DNA of 64,000 bases from Hydrangea macrophylla (taxonomy: Eukaryota; Streptophyta; Magnoliopsida; Cornales; Hydrangeaceae). A program made the position numbers and the translations under genes. Below the pieces are notes generated by a model. The model was not told the origin of the DNA. It saw only the letters and a list, made by a program, of their open reading frames with translations, and ran no database searches. Positions 1 through 11,839 of this stretch are shown here, piece after piece. The DNA lies in the NCBI GenBank assembly GCA_033977485.1, contig CM066991.1, forward strand, positions 57,717,350-57,781,349. Reading direction: 5' to 3'. The number at the start of each line of letters is the position of its first letter. Within the stretch, counting starts at the first letter, position 1.

Positions 1-100
1 TGTAAATATATACATATATTTCGGGGTACATATGGTATTTTTCAAAAATTAAGGGGGAGTTTGAGTCCCCCCTTTGACCCTACATAAGTTCGTCCCTAGA
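1..100. other. Unassigned flank, possibly a TIR-element end
   Basis: No coding potential is visible. The stretch ends in GTTCGTCCCTA, which resembles the inverted end of a hAT-type element (TAGGGACGAAC when reversed), but its partner end would lie outside the window. This is a weak resemblance only. Confidence 0.25.
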
Positions 101-157
101 GGTAGGTGGCCCAGTGATAAGGGCCCTTCTTGTGGCTAGATAGGTCACGAGTTCGAG
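101..157 (+). repeat. tRNA-related SINE head (A and B boxes), interrupted
   Basis: An A-box-like TGGCCCAGTGATAAGG (107-122) is followed 26 bp later by a B-box-like GAGTTCGAG (149-157). This is the order and spacing of an RNA polymerase III internal promoter. There is no anticodon stem or full cloverleaf, so it is not a tRNA gene. Plant SINEs often begin with a very similar GGTGGCCCAGTG head. The SINE body is absent because a hAT-like end begins immediately after the B box, suggesting that the hAT element landed in the SINE. Confidence 0.5.
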
Positions 158-418
158 CAGGGCCGGCCCTGTGATTCCTAAAATTTTCTAAGGCCTCGTG
201 CGAACTTTCTACGGTGGGCCCCTCTATATTAAATTTCATAAGCGCAAAATTTATAAGAGTACGTAATAATTTTCATTAAAATGAGACGATAAACACATAA
301 TTACATTAGTGTTGTTCAACTTAGTTCCAAAACATACACCACCTTAGTCCCAAAAATCAAAACTCTAACTTTACATCAAAGTAAATGTGATCGCCTTGCA
401 TTTTTAGCAGCAAAAGTA

Positions 419-2983
419 TCAAATTAAAGAAGGAAAATCAAGTGTCTCCAACAAATGTTTTTCAACAGAAGTCATAGCCAATCCATTCAATCTCTCTTGT
501 GACATCGTCGACCGTAGATAAGACTTGATCAACTTCAACTTTGAGAAACTTCTCTCAACAGAGGCAACTGTCACTGGAATAGTTAATAATACTCTATAAG
601 CAATCCAAGCATTTGGAAAACAACAATCTGGCCTCTTTCTAAAATTCAATATTTCAATTGCCTTTTTTGTTCCTCTGGGTAAAGCTTCTCTTAAGATTTT
701 GAGTTCAAAACATAATTCTACCACATTAATATAAAAAAACCATGTCATGTTTTAGGAGATCTTCAAAATTATTACATGAACACTTCAAATTATCATTATC
801 GGCAGACTTCAACCTCTCCAAATTCAACAAGAATCCAAAAGATTCGTCACATTGTTGAAATTGTTCAAATCTACTCTTGAGTGAAGAAATAGCTTGATCA
901 ACTATGTAGATGAAGTAATTGACTCTAAATGATTCTTCAGCTGATTGTGTCATCTCTTCACTAGAAGTCTCATCAAATTGCTTCTTTCTACGAATGACAC
1001 GTCCTTCACGAAAAATACGTTCAACTTCCATTCTAATTGCAATCTCTTTAGCCTCAATCATAGCTTCTTCAAATCCATTTTCTCTATAGCTTTCCAAAAA
1101 AGAAATGAGTCCTCTTAAGAGATCTATAGCAACATCAATTTGCATATCCTCTGTTTGCATGCTTTTGCTTACTTTGTTAACAACATTCAATATATCAAAC
1201 CAAATAACCATGCCAAGCAAGAACTCAAAATTCTTAATTTCATATGTCACCAAGCACTCGGCATCACTCTTTGTCTTGGGATCTTCACTAGTACTTCCTA
1301 AGTCATTCAAAGCATTTCTTATATTTGGAGCTTGGAATCTTATGGCTTTAACACTTTCAACTTGACCTTCCCAACGAGTTTGTGATGGTGGCTTAAGCGT
1401 GAAACCTTTAACATTATTTGTGAGAACTTTCCACCGCTTTGTAGAAGATGAAAACAACGAATACATACGTTGCACCTTTCCAAAAAAAGATGAAGCTTTA
1501 GAACAAGAGTTTGCCATATCACAAAGTGCAAGATTAAGACTATGACAACCACAAGGCTTGTAGAGTGCTCTAGGATTTATCTCTAATATTCTTTTTTGCA
1601 CACCTTTTTTTTTCCTTTCATATTAGAACCATTATTATACCTTTGTCCTCTTACATCATCAATATCAAGTTTAAGATCTTTCAAAACATTGACAAGTTCA
1701 CCAAAAAGTCCTTGCCCCGATGCGTTGTACACATTTACAAATCCTAAAAAGAACTCCTCGACAATTATTGGACTTGTTGAAACATTCACACATCTTAATA
1801 TAAGGGACATTGGCTCTTCATGGCTTGCATCCGGTGTACAATCAAGAATTACTGAAAAGTACTTTACTTATTTAACCCTTTTAATGATTACACATTTGAT
1901 CTCATCCGATATTCGAAGAATAAATTCATTTTGAATTTTGTGACTAAGATAATGATAATGAATTTCTTTCTCTTTAATTCGACGAGTGTGCTCTTTCATT
2001 ATTGGATCAAATTCGACAATCATTTCAATTATACTTAAAAAGTTCCCATTATTTTCTTCATAAAGCTTCTCGTTGTCCCCACGGAAGGCCAAACTATTAT
2101 TAGCAAGTGTTTTCACAACAACAACTATTCTAACTAATACTTGCCTCTAATGTTCCTTTTCTCTATTGATTTGTTCTTCAATACTTTTATCAATTGTTGT
2201 TTTTTGTCAAAATATAGTCTCCAATTCAATCCAACTCCTCATGTGAGCAATGTTTTCTCTAATAGTTTCTTGCCTTTTAAGCATGCCACTAAAATTTCTC
2301 CAGTCCCAGGTTCTTTCATTTGCCAATGGCCCAATTTATTGTTGTTTCCATCATGTTTGAACAACTTACAAAAAAAGAAAAAGACCTTATCCAAATTACT
2401 TGAATAGATTAGTCATTTCCTATCATGCTTTTCACCGTTTGGTAATTGACGAATGTAATATGCATAAGAGAAATGCCTACTTTTTGAATCCTTTGGAAAA
2501 TCAAGGTTGTCATCTCTTTTAGGACCTCTTTCGACTAATAAATCTCTCAATCTTTTTCCAATTGCCTGGGTCATCTATGTTCGGACTGTTTTCAACAATT
2601 TCTTCATTTATCACATCTTCGAGTTCATTCACATTTTCTTCATTTATCGCATTTTTAGGCTCATTCACAATTTCTTCATTTATGACATCTTTGAGTTCAT
2701 TTACAATTTCTTCATTTACCACATATTCGAGTTTATTCACATTTTCTTCATTTACCGCATCTGTAGGTTTATTCACAATTTCTTCATTTACCACATCTTT
2801 ATATTCATTTACAATTTCTACATTTCCCACATCTTCATGTTCATTCAAGTTTCTATGTTCTTCATTTATATTGGTTTGTTAAAACTTATGAAGTGCTCCT
2901 TTTTGAGATTCAATTAATTCAAGTTCTCTCCTTTTTCTCTTCCTTCTTCCATTTCCGGATTCATATCTTTTCAATGTTTTCAT
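419..2983 (-). pseudogene. hAT transposase, TTF zinc finger/DUF4371/dimerisation, broken
   Basis: The likely start at 2983 opens a basic N-terminus (KRKRRELELIE) with an in-frame TAA after about 34 codons. An acidic 12-residue repeat block follows. Between about 2,520 and 2,150 lies a degraded TTF-type finger, recognisable from HDRKWLIYSS and FFFFCKLF. Then come a DUF4371-like segment (2116-1868), the RNase-H-like catalytic region including KPPSQTRWEGQVE (1601-726), and the C-terminal hAT dimerisation domain with TVASVERSFSKLKLIKS (748-419). This order matches plant ZMYM1-like transposases, which cut and paste hAT DNA. At least three frame changes and internal stops make it a pseudogene. The family call is firm from motif order; activity is excluded. 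Confidence 0.75.
2597..2848 (-). repeat. Seven 36-bp tandem repeats coding an acidic 12-residue unit
   Basis: Seven consecutive 36-bp units encode variants of VNELKDVINEEI on the minus strand, inside the N-terminus of the TTF hAT transposase. The period is a multiple of three and the frame stays open throughout, so the repeat expanded while the protein was still coding. Confidence 0.8.
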
Positions 2984-2989
2984 ACCTAG

Positions 2990-3589
2990 ATAAACAAAGA
3001 AACAAAAAACAATTGCTCACATGCAAAGAAGAAATAAAATGCTAACATAGGAAATTAAAATTGATCACAGGCATAAATAAAATAAATAATAAAAAAAATA
3101 AAAAATGGTCACAAAATGCTTCATAGTTTATACCTGCTTGTCGTGCTCGGTGAATGGTGATTGGTGGCTGATGCTTCAATCAAAGGATTTAACACTGCTG
3201 AAATCTGAAGAAATTAGGAAGAAGATTAGAAGAAAATACAAGGGGGAAAAGTTCAATACTTCAATTATTCAATACTTACCAATTTAATTACCATGAATCC
3301 ATGAGAGTATGAATAACTGATGCTTCAATCAATAGAAAGCTGGGAAAGAAAAAAGAAGATTATGACAAAACTATAAGAAATCTAAAGAAATTATGAAGAA
3401 TATTATAAGAAAGTATAAGGAAAAAAGCTAGGGTTTAATCGAGAAAGAGAGAGAGACAATCGAGAAAAAGGGAGAGATTGAGAGAATAAGGAAAAGTAAA
3501 GCTAGGGTTCATACCTGCCGGACTTAAGAAAGAGAGAGATTGAGAGGGAGATGAAGACTGGCTGGAGTCTGGAGACTGGAGAACTGAGA

Positions 3590-3631
<42 letters not shown>

Positions 3632-3860
3632 TGTGCAAGGCAGAGGCTTTGTTGTCACTGAACTGTGCTTTCATAGTTAAACTCTAGTGTTGAAAGATAG
3701 AACTTTCTTTTTCCGTGAGAAAGACCTTTTTCGGAGTATGACTACGCAATTTACGTTTTTGAGTGCAAAGGTCTTTTAGACATTTAGGATTATTATTATT
3801 ATTTTTCCACGAGAAGTTAGGATGGTTTCTCCATGGCGCGTCTGGATTATTAGTAGTCGA
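2990..3860. other. Non-coding stretch with a GA microsatellite
   Basis: This is the expected 5' leader side of the TTF hAT element. It holds purine-rich sequence and a (GA)n run at about 3593-3627; short frames reading SLSLS are products of that run. The junction with the Athila-like element falls somewhere around 3,690-3,860 and could not be placed exactly. Confidence 0.5.
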
Positions 3861-3872
3861 ATTATAATTATT

Positions 3873-5033
3873 TCATGGGTATTGTTGAATAGAATTAATG
3901 TGTTGCTCCACGAATTCCGGAAATTGAGATGCAGAAGGACATGCAAAGATATTATGAGACGGTTCAGAACATAATGCACATACTTCTGAAGAAGGTGGAG
4001 TGGACCTAATTCCCATCCTCATAAGTTGGTCAAGTTTTCTATTTAATTCTTGAAATTTAATTGAATGACTTGACTCGAACTTTACCTCTCGCTTAGGTTG
4101 AAGGTATCCCTCAAAATGTACCGACATAGCCTGATGCATCGAATTCTCGCTCAAAGTTTCAAATATTTTTCAGGCCTCGTCGGCTCTTTTGTGTAGGAAG
4201 GTACCTGCACAAACGGCATCGACGGTATTACGGACAGAGGGAATAAGTCCCTCATAAAAGGCATGTACCAACTGCCACTTAGGAACCTGATGATGTGGGC
4301 AGGAACATAATAATTCTTTAAATTTCTCCCATGTGTCATAAAGTGTTTCCCCATCTTGCATCACAAAATTAGTTATAGATTTTCTTATCTAATTAGTTCT
4401 TGTGATTGGGAAAAACTTTTGTAAAAATGCAGTATGTAATGCTTCCCATGTTTTTATAGTGTTTGGCTCAAGTGATTGAAGCCAATACTTCGCTTTATCA
4501 TTTAAAGAGAATGGGAAGACACACATTTTTAATTCATCATCAGTGAAATTTTGGATTTTTAACGTAGAACAAATATCTTGAAAATCTCCCAAGTGTTGAT
4601 AAGGGTCTTCATTAATGCGGCCATGAAAAAGAGGAAGTAGCGAGATGGTAGACGACTTTATCTTAAAGTGAGATGCCGTCGCTTCCGGTAAATCAATACA
4701 TGTTTGTGGCGTGTAAGTCGTCGGAATAAAGTAATCTTTAAGCGGAGGAGGTGGAGGTATATTAAGATTATTTCTATTATTTACGTTGTTTTGATTATTT
4801 CCAATGTCGGCCATTGGAATAGGTTCTACGTTAATAAAGCGTGGTTTCTTTAGGTTTTTAAGGGTACTACGTATTTCGGACTCAAACAACGACGATGGTT
4901 TCAGAGTTAATTCGTCGTCTATGTTTAACCTAGTTCTAGAAGTTATGTTTGAATACTTGTTAATTCTTAATGTACGTTCAAGTTCAAGATCGCAAGGTTT
5001 TAATTCCGGTTTACTTGAACGTGTACCAAACAT
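3873..5033 (-). pseudogene. gag: Athila-like retrotransposon gag, interrupted
   Basis: The frame starts at 5033 (MFGTRSSKPELK). It contains the retrotransposon gag domain with DYFIPTTYTPQTCIDLP, HFKIKSSTISLLPLFHGR, DPYQHLGDFQDIC and WLQSLEPNTIKTWEALHTAF, the typical order of plant Ty3/Gypsy capsid proteins. After a stop near 4389 it continues as DGETLYDTWEKFKELLCSCP and later FAGY-like sequence to 3873. A lone C-x2-C motif (CALCSEPSHNIFACP, about 3,950) is the zinc-knuckle remnant. Gag would package element RNA into virus-like particles. Stops and one frame change make it non-functional, and pol does not follow. Confidence 0.75.
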
Positions 5034-5499
5034 AAACTAAAAGAAAATAAACTAAAAACAAAAACTGACTCAAATAAAAAAAACAAATAGCAATCACGCA
5101 ACTAAGATAACAAGCACTCAACTACTGTGATGCATGTAAATTATCCTGTAATGCAGTGACCACGTCAATTCCCAGCGCCCTGGGTGTCCCAGTTAATGCA
5201 GTGCAATTAACCCTAAACTAATGCAAATAGTGCGTCACAGCGCCCTGACTTACAATGGTTTAAAGCGAGTTTCACAAGAAGCAATTAATTTTATTTTATT
5301 TGTATTTTTTCGCGTAAGCTCCTTTGATGTGCTAAGCTATTCCTCCCGGAAACGTTAGAATTTGATAACTCGAGAAACTACAAAATAAAAAGAAAAGTTA
5401 GTGACTCAAAATAAAACAAAAAAATAAGAAAAAGAAAACCTAATATAATATTTACAAATTAACTAAACTAAGATTTTAAAACTAAAGGTAGTAATTCAA

Positions 5500-5517
5500 T
5501 CCCCGGCAACGTCGCCA
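5500..5517 (-). other. Primer binding site of the Athila-like element
   Basis: The minus strand reads TGGCGACGTTGCCGGGGA, one base from the TGGCGCCGTTGCCGGGGA site typical of Athila-type elements. It lies 8 bp inside the LTR end, where a tRNA 3' end would prime minus-strand synthesis. Confidence 0.75.
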
Positions 5518-5525
5518 AAAATTGA

Positions 5526-6947
5526 TGTTGTCAATGTCAAGATATAAAAAGTGTACTTTACTTTTCTAAAGATTTGTAGTATATAGTGAAAGCAAAGGCC
5601 GAACCCACAGAGATTGAATACTACCGCTCTTTAATTTTAAAACCTAAATCTAATTAATTATGAAAACGGATTTTGATTTTTAATTTAATTAAACTAAGAA
5701 CAATAAAATAAATCTAAACTATGAAAGTAATTAAAGTTGTTTTAAAGAAATTTAAAGGTAACCTAGGATTGCAAATCCACCACTAGCTTCATAATAAGGG
5801 TATTTATGCATTTAATTAGCTTATTAAGTTAGATGATAATGGGGAATTGTAGCTACAAGCCCAATTCCTCCGTCAAGAAAATAATTATGGTTCAAGCACC
5901 AACATAATCCATCTTCAGTTAGCACGAATTATCCCACACTAAACTAGGGTTGTGGTATAATCCGTCTAATCTAAGCATGGACTATTCAGATACTTGATAG
6001 CACAATTCAATTTAAGCACCATTACATGTAAATAATCTAAACAAGCACAGCAAGCATAGATCATTGAGCACACTACCATCAAAATAGATCTAAGACAAGA
6101 ATAAACTTTGAAAGTAATGATTTAATCAATAAAAGCACGATTTATTTATAAAAATCCTCGAAACATGTAACTGTCATCCATACATAACAAAACTAAAATA
6201 AATACATAAAATACACCCTATTACTTGGTTAGGGTTTCATTGAAACCCTAGATCTAGAGTTTAGTTGGCCATAAAATTGATGAACGGCAAGAGGTTGATG
6301 GAGGAGGCCATGGGAATCCTTGGTCTTCTTCTTCTTCTTCTCCTTGCTTTCCTCTCTTCAATGGCTAAAATTTTAGTTGTATATGGCTGTATCTAATGTT
6401 GTGTAATGATGTGTAACCACAAAATTGATTTAGAATAGGATTTATATAGAGTTTGGAAGGATTTAGGAAGCTTTCCTAAGCCAAATCGAACTAAAACTGC
6501 TATATTTACGTTTCTGGACGTCATATGCACAAACCACCTTCGCTGGGCACTTTAATTTAATAAAATACGCATTTTTGGTTTTTTCACAGGTCGCTCGCGC
6601 GGCCCGCTAGCGCGAGGTAGTTTTCGCTGCACTGCGTGACTTTCGTAGAATTGTGATAACTTTTTGCTCGAAACTCGGAGATCTACATTTTATATCTCTG
6701 GAGAAATTTCTCAAATCTGAAGTACTCCTTGTCAAAAATGAGATCTTCTGATGCTAATACTGCATTCAGCTTTCACCGGAATCACCGTTTGAGCCCAGAA
6801 TGACTTCCAAAGCCACTAATCATTGGATTTTTGTGCATTTTTAAGTTAAAACTCCAAATCCTACAAAATTTAGAATACTTATTAAAAAATAACTAATAAC
6901 TACATGAAATGGGCTAACAAAGCGTATTTTTAGAACTATAAACGACA
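5526..6947 (-). repeat. LTR of the Athila-like element (5' LTR, minus)
   Basis: The boundaries are taken from TGTTGTC at 5526 and its inverted partner GACA(AC) at 6944-6948, with the primer site just outside 5526. On the minus strand a TATATAAA box lies at about 6,441-6,448, and a GC-rich inverted repeat lies about 150 bp upstream of it. The right boundary is uncertain by a few bases and no second LTR is present to check it. Confidence 0.65.
6441..6616 (-). promoter_or_regulatory. Athila-like LTR promoter: TATA box plus GC-rich palindrome
   Basis: On the minus strand the inverted repeat CTCGCGC...GCGCGAG (6594-6600 and 6610-6616) precedes TATATAAA (about 6,448-6,441) by about 145 bp. The core promoter call is from motif and position only. 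Confidence 0.45.
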
Positions 6948-6949
6948 AC

Positions 6950-7372
6950 TATTCGTCGCCGATCAGTTCTCCTCCAGGTCGGTAGCAATGTCATCATCAC
7001 CGTCCTGCTTTAGTTCAGTTACGACTGGTGCTAGAGGTGTTGGTTGTACTGGTGGTGGCAACTAAGCGATATGAATTGGTGGCATATGTGTAACTCAGGC
7101 CAGAATCTCTGATAACTCCGAGTATCTCATAGTATAGCCTCCATCTCTTGATCAACTCGTAAGAGAGTAAGTACTCGGTGCAGAGCCTCAACACGTACCC
7201 TCTCTAAGTCCTGGACACCATCGATGTATATAGCTCTCCAAAAGTCATCCTTAACCAGACGCTGTGCACATGATCTAACACGCTGGAAATGTAGCTCCGG
7301 ATTAGCAAGCTGAAGGTGGACGAAAAATAAGAAGTACCCTCCAAACGCATCCTCTATGAAAATTGGTTCCAT
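6950..7372 (-). pseudogene. gag: Tekay-like gag N-terminus fragment (element B)
   Basis: The start at 7372 gives MEPIFIEDAFGGYF, which is similar to the start of the neighbouring gag at 11,689 (MDPVFHMFVDNSFGGYV). The shared M-(D/E)-P...FGGY opening identifies two related elements. Past a stop at 7127 the minus strand still reads an acidic segment (PLAPVVTELKQDGDDDIATD, about 7,050-6,990). The fragment ends where the Athila-like LTR begins. Nothing of the capsid domain remains. Confidence 0.5.
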
Positions 7373-7495
7373 GCCGGTCTAAAGATGAAACTATCTTAAG
7401 TCACTACTAGCGCTAGGTATTTTAAGGCTCAAATATATAGGAAAATCAACGAGCACGACTAAACCTAGTGCATGCCAAAAATTCCTATCACACCC

Positions 7496-9728
7496 TGGCG
7501 TAGCAAAGTAGGGAAAAATTAATATTCCACCTTTGAACTCATAGATATGTGACTGGTTTGAGGATTGCGTGCTTGTCCATACAAGAAAGAACCAAGATAA
7601 AAGCAACAAAAAATAAACGGAAGCACTAGCAATAAGCATGGTGGTTCTAGGCTTACATAATATTAAATATCATCAGAGTCTTAAATCCATTTATTACAAC
7701 CCACAAAACAAAAAGGAAAGATAATGATATCCCGAGCATTGAGCCCTACAACATAGTAATAATAAGATTGGCATCTAGTGCCTCAACTATTAAGAAAAGA
7801 TAAGTAAACAAATCTTCACTTCCACTGGCTAGCTCGCAAACCCGTATCCTTTCTCGGTATACTCCTCGTTCTGGTAATCAGCCTCTGCAAGATCTAGATG
7901 TTTGATTGTCCAAGACATAAAAGTCGTCAGCTTTACTGTAAGCTGAGTGAGTAAACCTACAACATTTAACAGGCTCAGAAATACACTTGTTAGTCCATTA
8001 AGAAAGTAAAACATTCCATTTTCTCTTCTTTTATGAAAACATGTCTTTAAGTCTCGATTATTCTAATCTCGATGTGATGCGTATAATTAGGAAACGTTCA
8101 ATGACAATACTCAGATCTTTGAAACACAATTGACATCGATTGACGGATCACTTTGGACTATTAGTCCAATCTGTACAAACTTAACTCTTTACTTTGAGCA
8201 ACAAATTCAATCTTTACAACTTATCTTTTTGAATCACCGACCCAATCTTTGGATCACACGTCCAATCTCATACCGACTCAACTCTTACATGTATTCGGCA
8301 CAAATGTCATTGGCCTGGAGTATTGCCACTTTTCGGTCATGGGTTACCATCTTGTCATCTTTACCCCAACTGGCCACTTGCTTGACATCTGCCTTACGGC
8401 CTTATTACTTGGTAATCCCAATCTTATTCTATTCGACCTCGGTTAACTTGTCATCTTGCCCAAATTGGCCACTTACTTGACATCAGACCACATGGCTATT
8501 AACCATCTCAACAACTGAACCAAAGCTGTTTACTCTTTCTCAAACTGACCATACAAATAAAACACAAGGGACAGGCCGACGGATATGATCGTCTCATTAA
8601 CAATTAACACGTGTGGTATAAATTGTTTAAGCACATTATTCTCAAAGTCGTGTACTTAAGTACATCACATCACTATTCTTGTAGTTATTGAACGTCGTCT
8701 GCATAAGTGTTACTGCTTAATTGCAATATCATATTAAGAAAACATCTTCCTCTTTTCCTTATAAAAGTGGTACATTACTAAGTACTACTCCAATAACATA
8801 AGGTACAATTCCCAATAAGCATAAGTAAGCATCTATAAGAAGTTCAACTCAAGGTAAAAGCATTATAGCTCATAGTACCACCGTTAACTATACACACAAC
8901 AAACTATTCTTACAATCACTGTCGAGCTCAAGCGCTCGGGCTTCTCGAGTGCTTGAACATAACCGTTCATTAGGCTTGAGCGCTCACGCCTGGTCTGAGA
9001 GCTCGGGTTTTGGAGTTTCAAAATAGCAACTAATTTAGCAGCGATTTTTAAGCATTGTTTATCAATGCATGTTACATGCATGGTCTTTGGTTGTCAAGAT
9101 AACTTAAATAAACATGTTTAGGAGAGAGTAAGAGTACTCACAAAGATTATAGGTGATCTAGATGATAGATGATGAAAATGATGAAGAAGATGAAATGTGT
9201 GTGTATCCTTGAGCTCCAATATAACTTCAAGGCATGATCAAGACCTTGATCCTCAAGCTTTCAACTCTAAAACTTCATTGTTGTAGCAATATATGTGTTT
9301 GTGGGTGTTGATCATAAAATGGAAGACATACAAGCATGGTTGTATGTGTGATTGTGCATTGAATGTAAATAACTCACACTATCACACTCTCAAAGGAACT
9401 CTCTAGAAGATAGAGTATATCGGTGCATAAACGTAGGAAATGGTCTGGTATTTATAGACTTTATGAGACCCAGGGGCAAAATCATCATTTTACCCCTTTT
9501 TAAGCTTAACTGCTCGCGGCTCGAGCTCTCCTAAGGTCTGAGCGCTTGGCCCTCCTGCTTCAGTAATACTTCTAAAGTTTCAAGTATTCGAAGGTTCAAG
9601 TATTAATATCCATATGAACTAATCTTCAAAGTTTATTCATATACGATCGTAACTTAACATATACGAATACAGTAATACAGAAATATATCTATATATAGAT
9701 AAATACAGCTAAAAGGGACGGTGTTACA
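7496..9728 (-). repeat. Tekay-like LTR, element B (minus)
   Basis: It is bounded by TATCACACC (7496) and GGTGTTACA (ending 9728), an imperfect inverted pair typical of Del/Tekay LTRs. Its minus-strand 5' end abuts the gag of element A directly at 9729, so it inserted there. A degenerate tRNA-Met-type primer site would lie just left of 7496 (GCATGCCAAAAATTCC), and gag B starts 123 bp further on. A TATAAATA box is at about 9,456-9,449 (minus). No matching second LTR is in the window. Confidence 0.65.
9449..9548 (-). promoter_or_regulatory. LTR B promoter: TATA box plus palindrome cluster
   Basis: Upstream of TATAAATA (minus, about 9,456-9,449) lies a cluster containing AGCGCT, GAGCTC and CTCGAG palindromes (9511-9548). 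A second cluster of the same type (GAGCTC, AGCGCTC, CTCGAG, GAGCGCTC, GAGAGCTC) lies at 8921-9006, downstream of the TATA box. Confidence 0.45.
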
Positions 9729-9734
9729 TATTCA

Positions 9735-11689
9735 TCTATCATTGTTGTATTGGGTAAGCATCCTTCCCCAGACTCACAGCAAGTCTTACTAGTCCCTCAA
9801 AGTTCTGGTCGAGGTGAGCAATCAGCAAATGATGAAGATGAGGGTTTAATCCTTGATAAAATATCTTCACCCTTTTTTGAGGCGTGTCAATCATGTGTGA
9901 AGTGAACCTTGATAACTACTCAAACTGAGACGTATATTCCCGTACATTCCACCCTCCTTAGACCAAGCTTATAAAATTCTTTTCTTGTTGGTCTTTCTCA
10001 TCTTCTGGAAAGTACTTCTCCATAAATCTTCCCTTAAACGTCTCCCAGGGCATCACTCTTGTAGCATTCGTCCCAATGTAGCCCTTTCAGCCTCCCACCA
10101 ATCTGCAGCGACTTAAGTCAACTAAAATGTAGCAAGACGACACTTCTCTTGGTCGTTGCACTCTAAAGCTTCAAATATCAACTCCATCTCATGTATCCAC
10201 TACTCTGCCTTCCACGACTCTATTTACCCATCAAATTTTTCCAAGCATAATCCACAGAAACATTCAAGCAATTTATCGCCCGTGTGTCATGGCAAAACTG
10301 GTGTGACAGGTCTCTAGTGAGTAGAGTGGTTATACGTATCTACCACATGTTCCATTCTTTGCATGAACGCTTTAAAAATGCCTCTTGGATATATGCCTTC
10401 TGGAATAGGGGCTCCTGATCATGCTTTATTCCTCGGTCTAACCATAGTAGTATTGCATGTCGTGTACATACAAAAGACCTATTGATTAGTTGACAGTCTT
10501 CTCGGAGAAACGAAATCAAGATAGAGCTTAAAGCTATAAGAACTAACAGTTCTACTAATCAGCATATATCACTCAAACATACAATCAATATTAAAAGTAC
10601 TGCTTATATATATATATCAAAAGATGTACCGTATAGTACACACTAGTCCAACTGTGTACCATATGGGACATAGGCTAATACAGTACTAAGGTAAGCTATT
10701 TACAATGCTATTACTACTGATAAATATCTATACAAAGCTATGGTCCAATAGCTATTTCTCAAGCTCCCAAAAATTATGGGGACAACATGTCTTGATGTAA
10801 AACTAGCAAAAAACTAAACCCTACAGATCCTGACTAAAAAATCGTCAATGTTCGATCCTGCTAGTGGAGCCTCGTCCTCTGAAATAATATCCATCTCCTC
10901 AAGGGGGTCATCCTCTCCTGGTGTGACAAGATCTATGACTATTACTCCGATATCCCAATCCTCAACTATCTCTACATCAGTGTCCTTGACTATGTCTGCC
11001 ATCATCGCTTGATTTGCGACGTCGACGGCTACTGCAACAAATCCATCAGCTATGTCCATAGCCCTTACTAATGTAGCCTCTCCCATAACAAATTCTGTTG
11101 GCTGTCTGACCATCTTGGCTACCCGTCCTACTGCCATATCGGCATGGCTGACATATGTAATATAGGTCTAATGGGTAACTCAGGCGTAACGGGTATCTCT
11201 GGCATAACTACCTCCTCTTCTAGACCATTTTTCTATACTATCTCCATGATCACATCTACCTCAATGGCCTTGGGGTCTTCTACTGGGTCCTCTGGCTCAA
11301 GCTTTGGCTCTGACTCCTTATCGATAATATAATTTGCCTCCTCTAGGTCATCCTCTAGCTCATCATCATCGTCATCGTCATCGTCTGTAGGTTTCTCCTC
11401 TACTGGGTCCTCATCGTCCCCATCCTCTGGCTCTGGGTCCTCCTCACCCTGAATTGATTCAGGCTTAAGAACTGGTATGTCGGGTGCTGATAGGGCTATC
11501 TATGCTGGTGCAGCTACAAGCTATGGCAGAACTGGTTTGACTATGATAGCTTGCAACTCAATCGTATCCACCTCTGGCTTACTCTGAATCAATATAGCCA
11601 TCTGCTGGTATGGCTGGCTCCACTTTGTCGCCGTGGATCACATATCCCCCAAATGAATTGTCCACAAACATATGGAAAACTGGATCCAT
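9735..11689 (-). pseudogene. gag: Tekay-like gag, element A, heavily broken
   Basis: The start codon at 11,689 gives MDPVFHMFVDNSFGGYV. An acidic, low-complexity region follows (open at 11,137-10,814, rich in D and E). The capsid domain, in several frames from about 10,440 to 9,735, shows WWEAERATLG, FMEKYFPEDEKDQQEKNF, EYTSQFE and FYQGLNPHLHHLL. This order is that of chromovirus-type Ty3/Gypsy capsid proteins. The region 10,441-10,810 shows nothing recognisable. Gag is cut at 9,729 by LTR B, so PR, RT and INT are missing. Multiple stops show it is old. Confidence 0.65.
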
Positions 11690-11820
11690 GCTACCTTACA
11701 AAGGAAACATTCTATCGTCAGGAGGACGAACTTATCTTAAACTCATATCTCATCTCAGAGAGTCTTAAATACTAGGACCAGATGGTGTGGAATGATTAGT
11801 GAATGAAGTATCAACCTGAG

Positions 11821-11832
11821 GCTCGAATACCA
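11821..11832 (-). other. Primer binding site of element A (tRNA-Met type)
   Basis: The minus strand reads TGGTATTCGAGC, close to TGGTATCAGAGC (initiator tRNA-Met complement), 7 bp inside the LTR boundary at 11,840. Confidence 0.55.
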
Positions 11833-11839
11833 AAAATCC

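Larger units (their letters stand above)
158..3680 (-). mobile_element. Decayed TTF/DUF4371-type hAT element
   Basis: The element runs on the minus strand. Its 3' end is marked by CAGGGCCGGCCCTG (158-171), a terminal inverted repeat type common in plant hAT elements of the ZMYM1-like class and here a near-perfect palindrome around GGCC. The transposase remnant occupies 419-2983. I could not find the matching right-hand inverted repeat or an 8-bp duplication of the flank (AGTTCGAG), so the right boundary near 3.68 kb is an estimate. The element is dead: the coding region has stops and several frame changes. Confidence 0.6.
3780..6948 (-). mobile_element. Athila-like Ty3/Gypsy remnant, 5' half
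   Basis: On the minus strand the order is LTR (6947-5526), primer site (5517-5500), leader (5499-5034), then gag (5033-3873). Protease, polymerase and the second LTR are missing, so the element is truncated on the left. The LTR and primer-site context match the Athila/Tat branch of plant Ty3/Gypsy elements. Confidence 0.7.

Noticed and set aside
101..160. tRNA gene
   Set aside because: Only A-box and B-box-like motifs are present; no anticodon or acceptor stem pairing, and the 3' part is missing.
3435..3674. Secreted Ser/Leu-rich protein
   Set aside because: The frame is translated (GA)n microsatellite and purine-rich leader.
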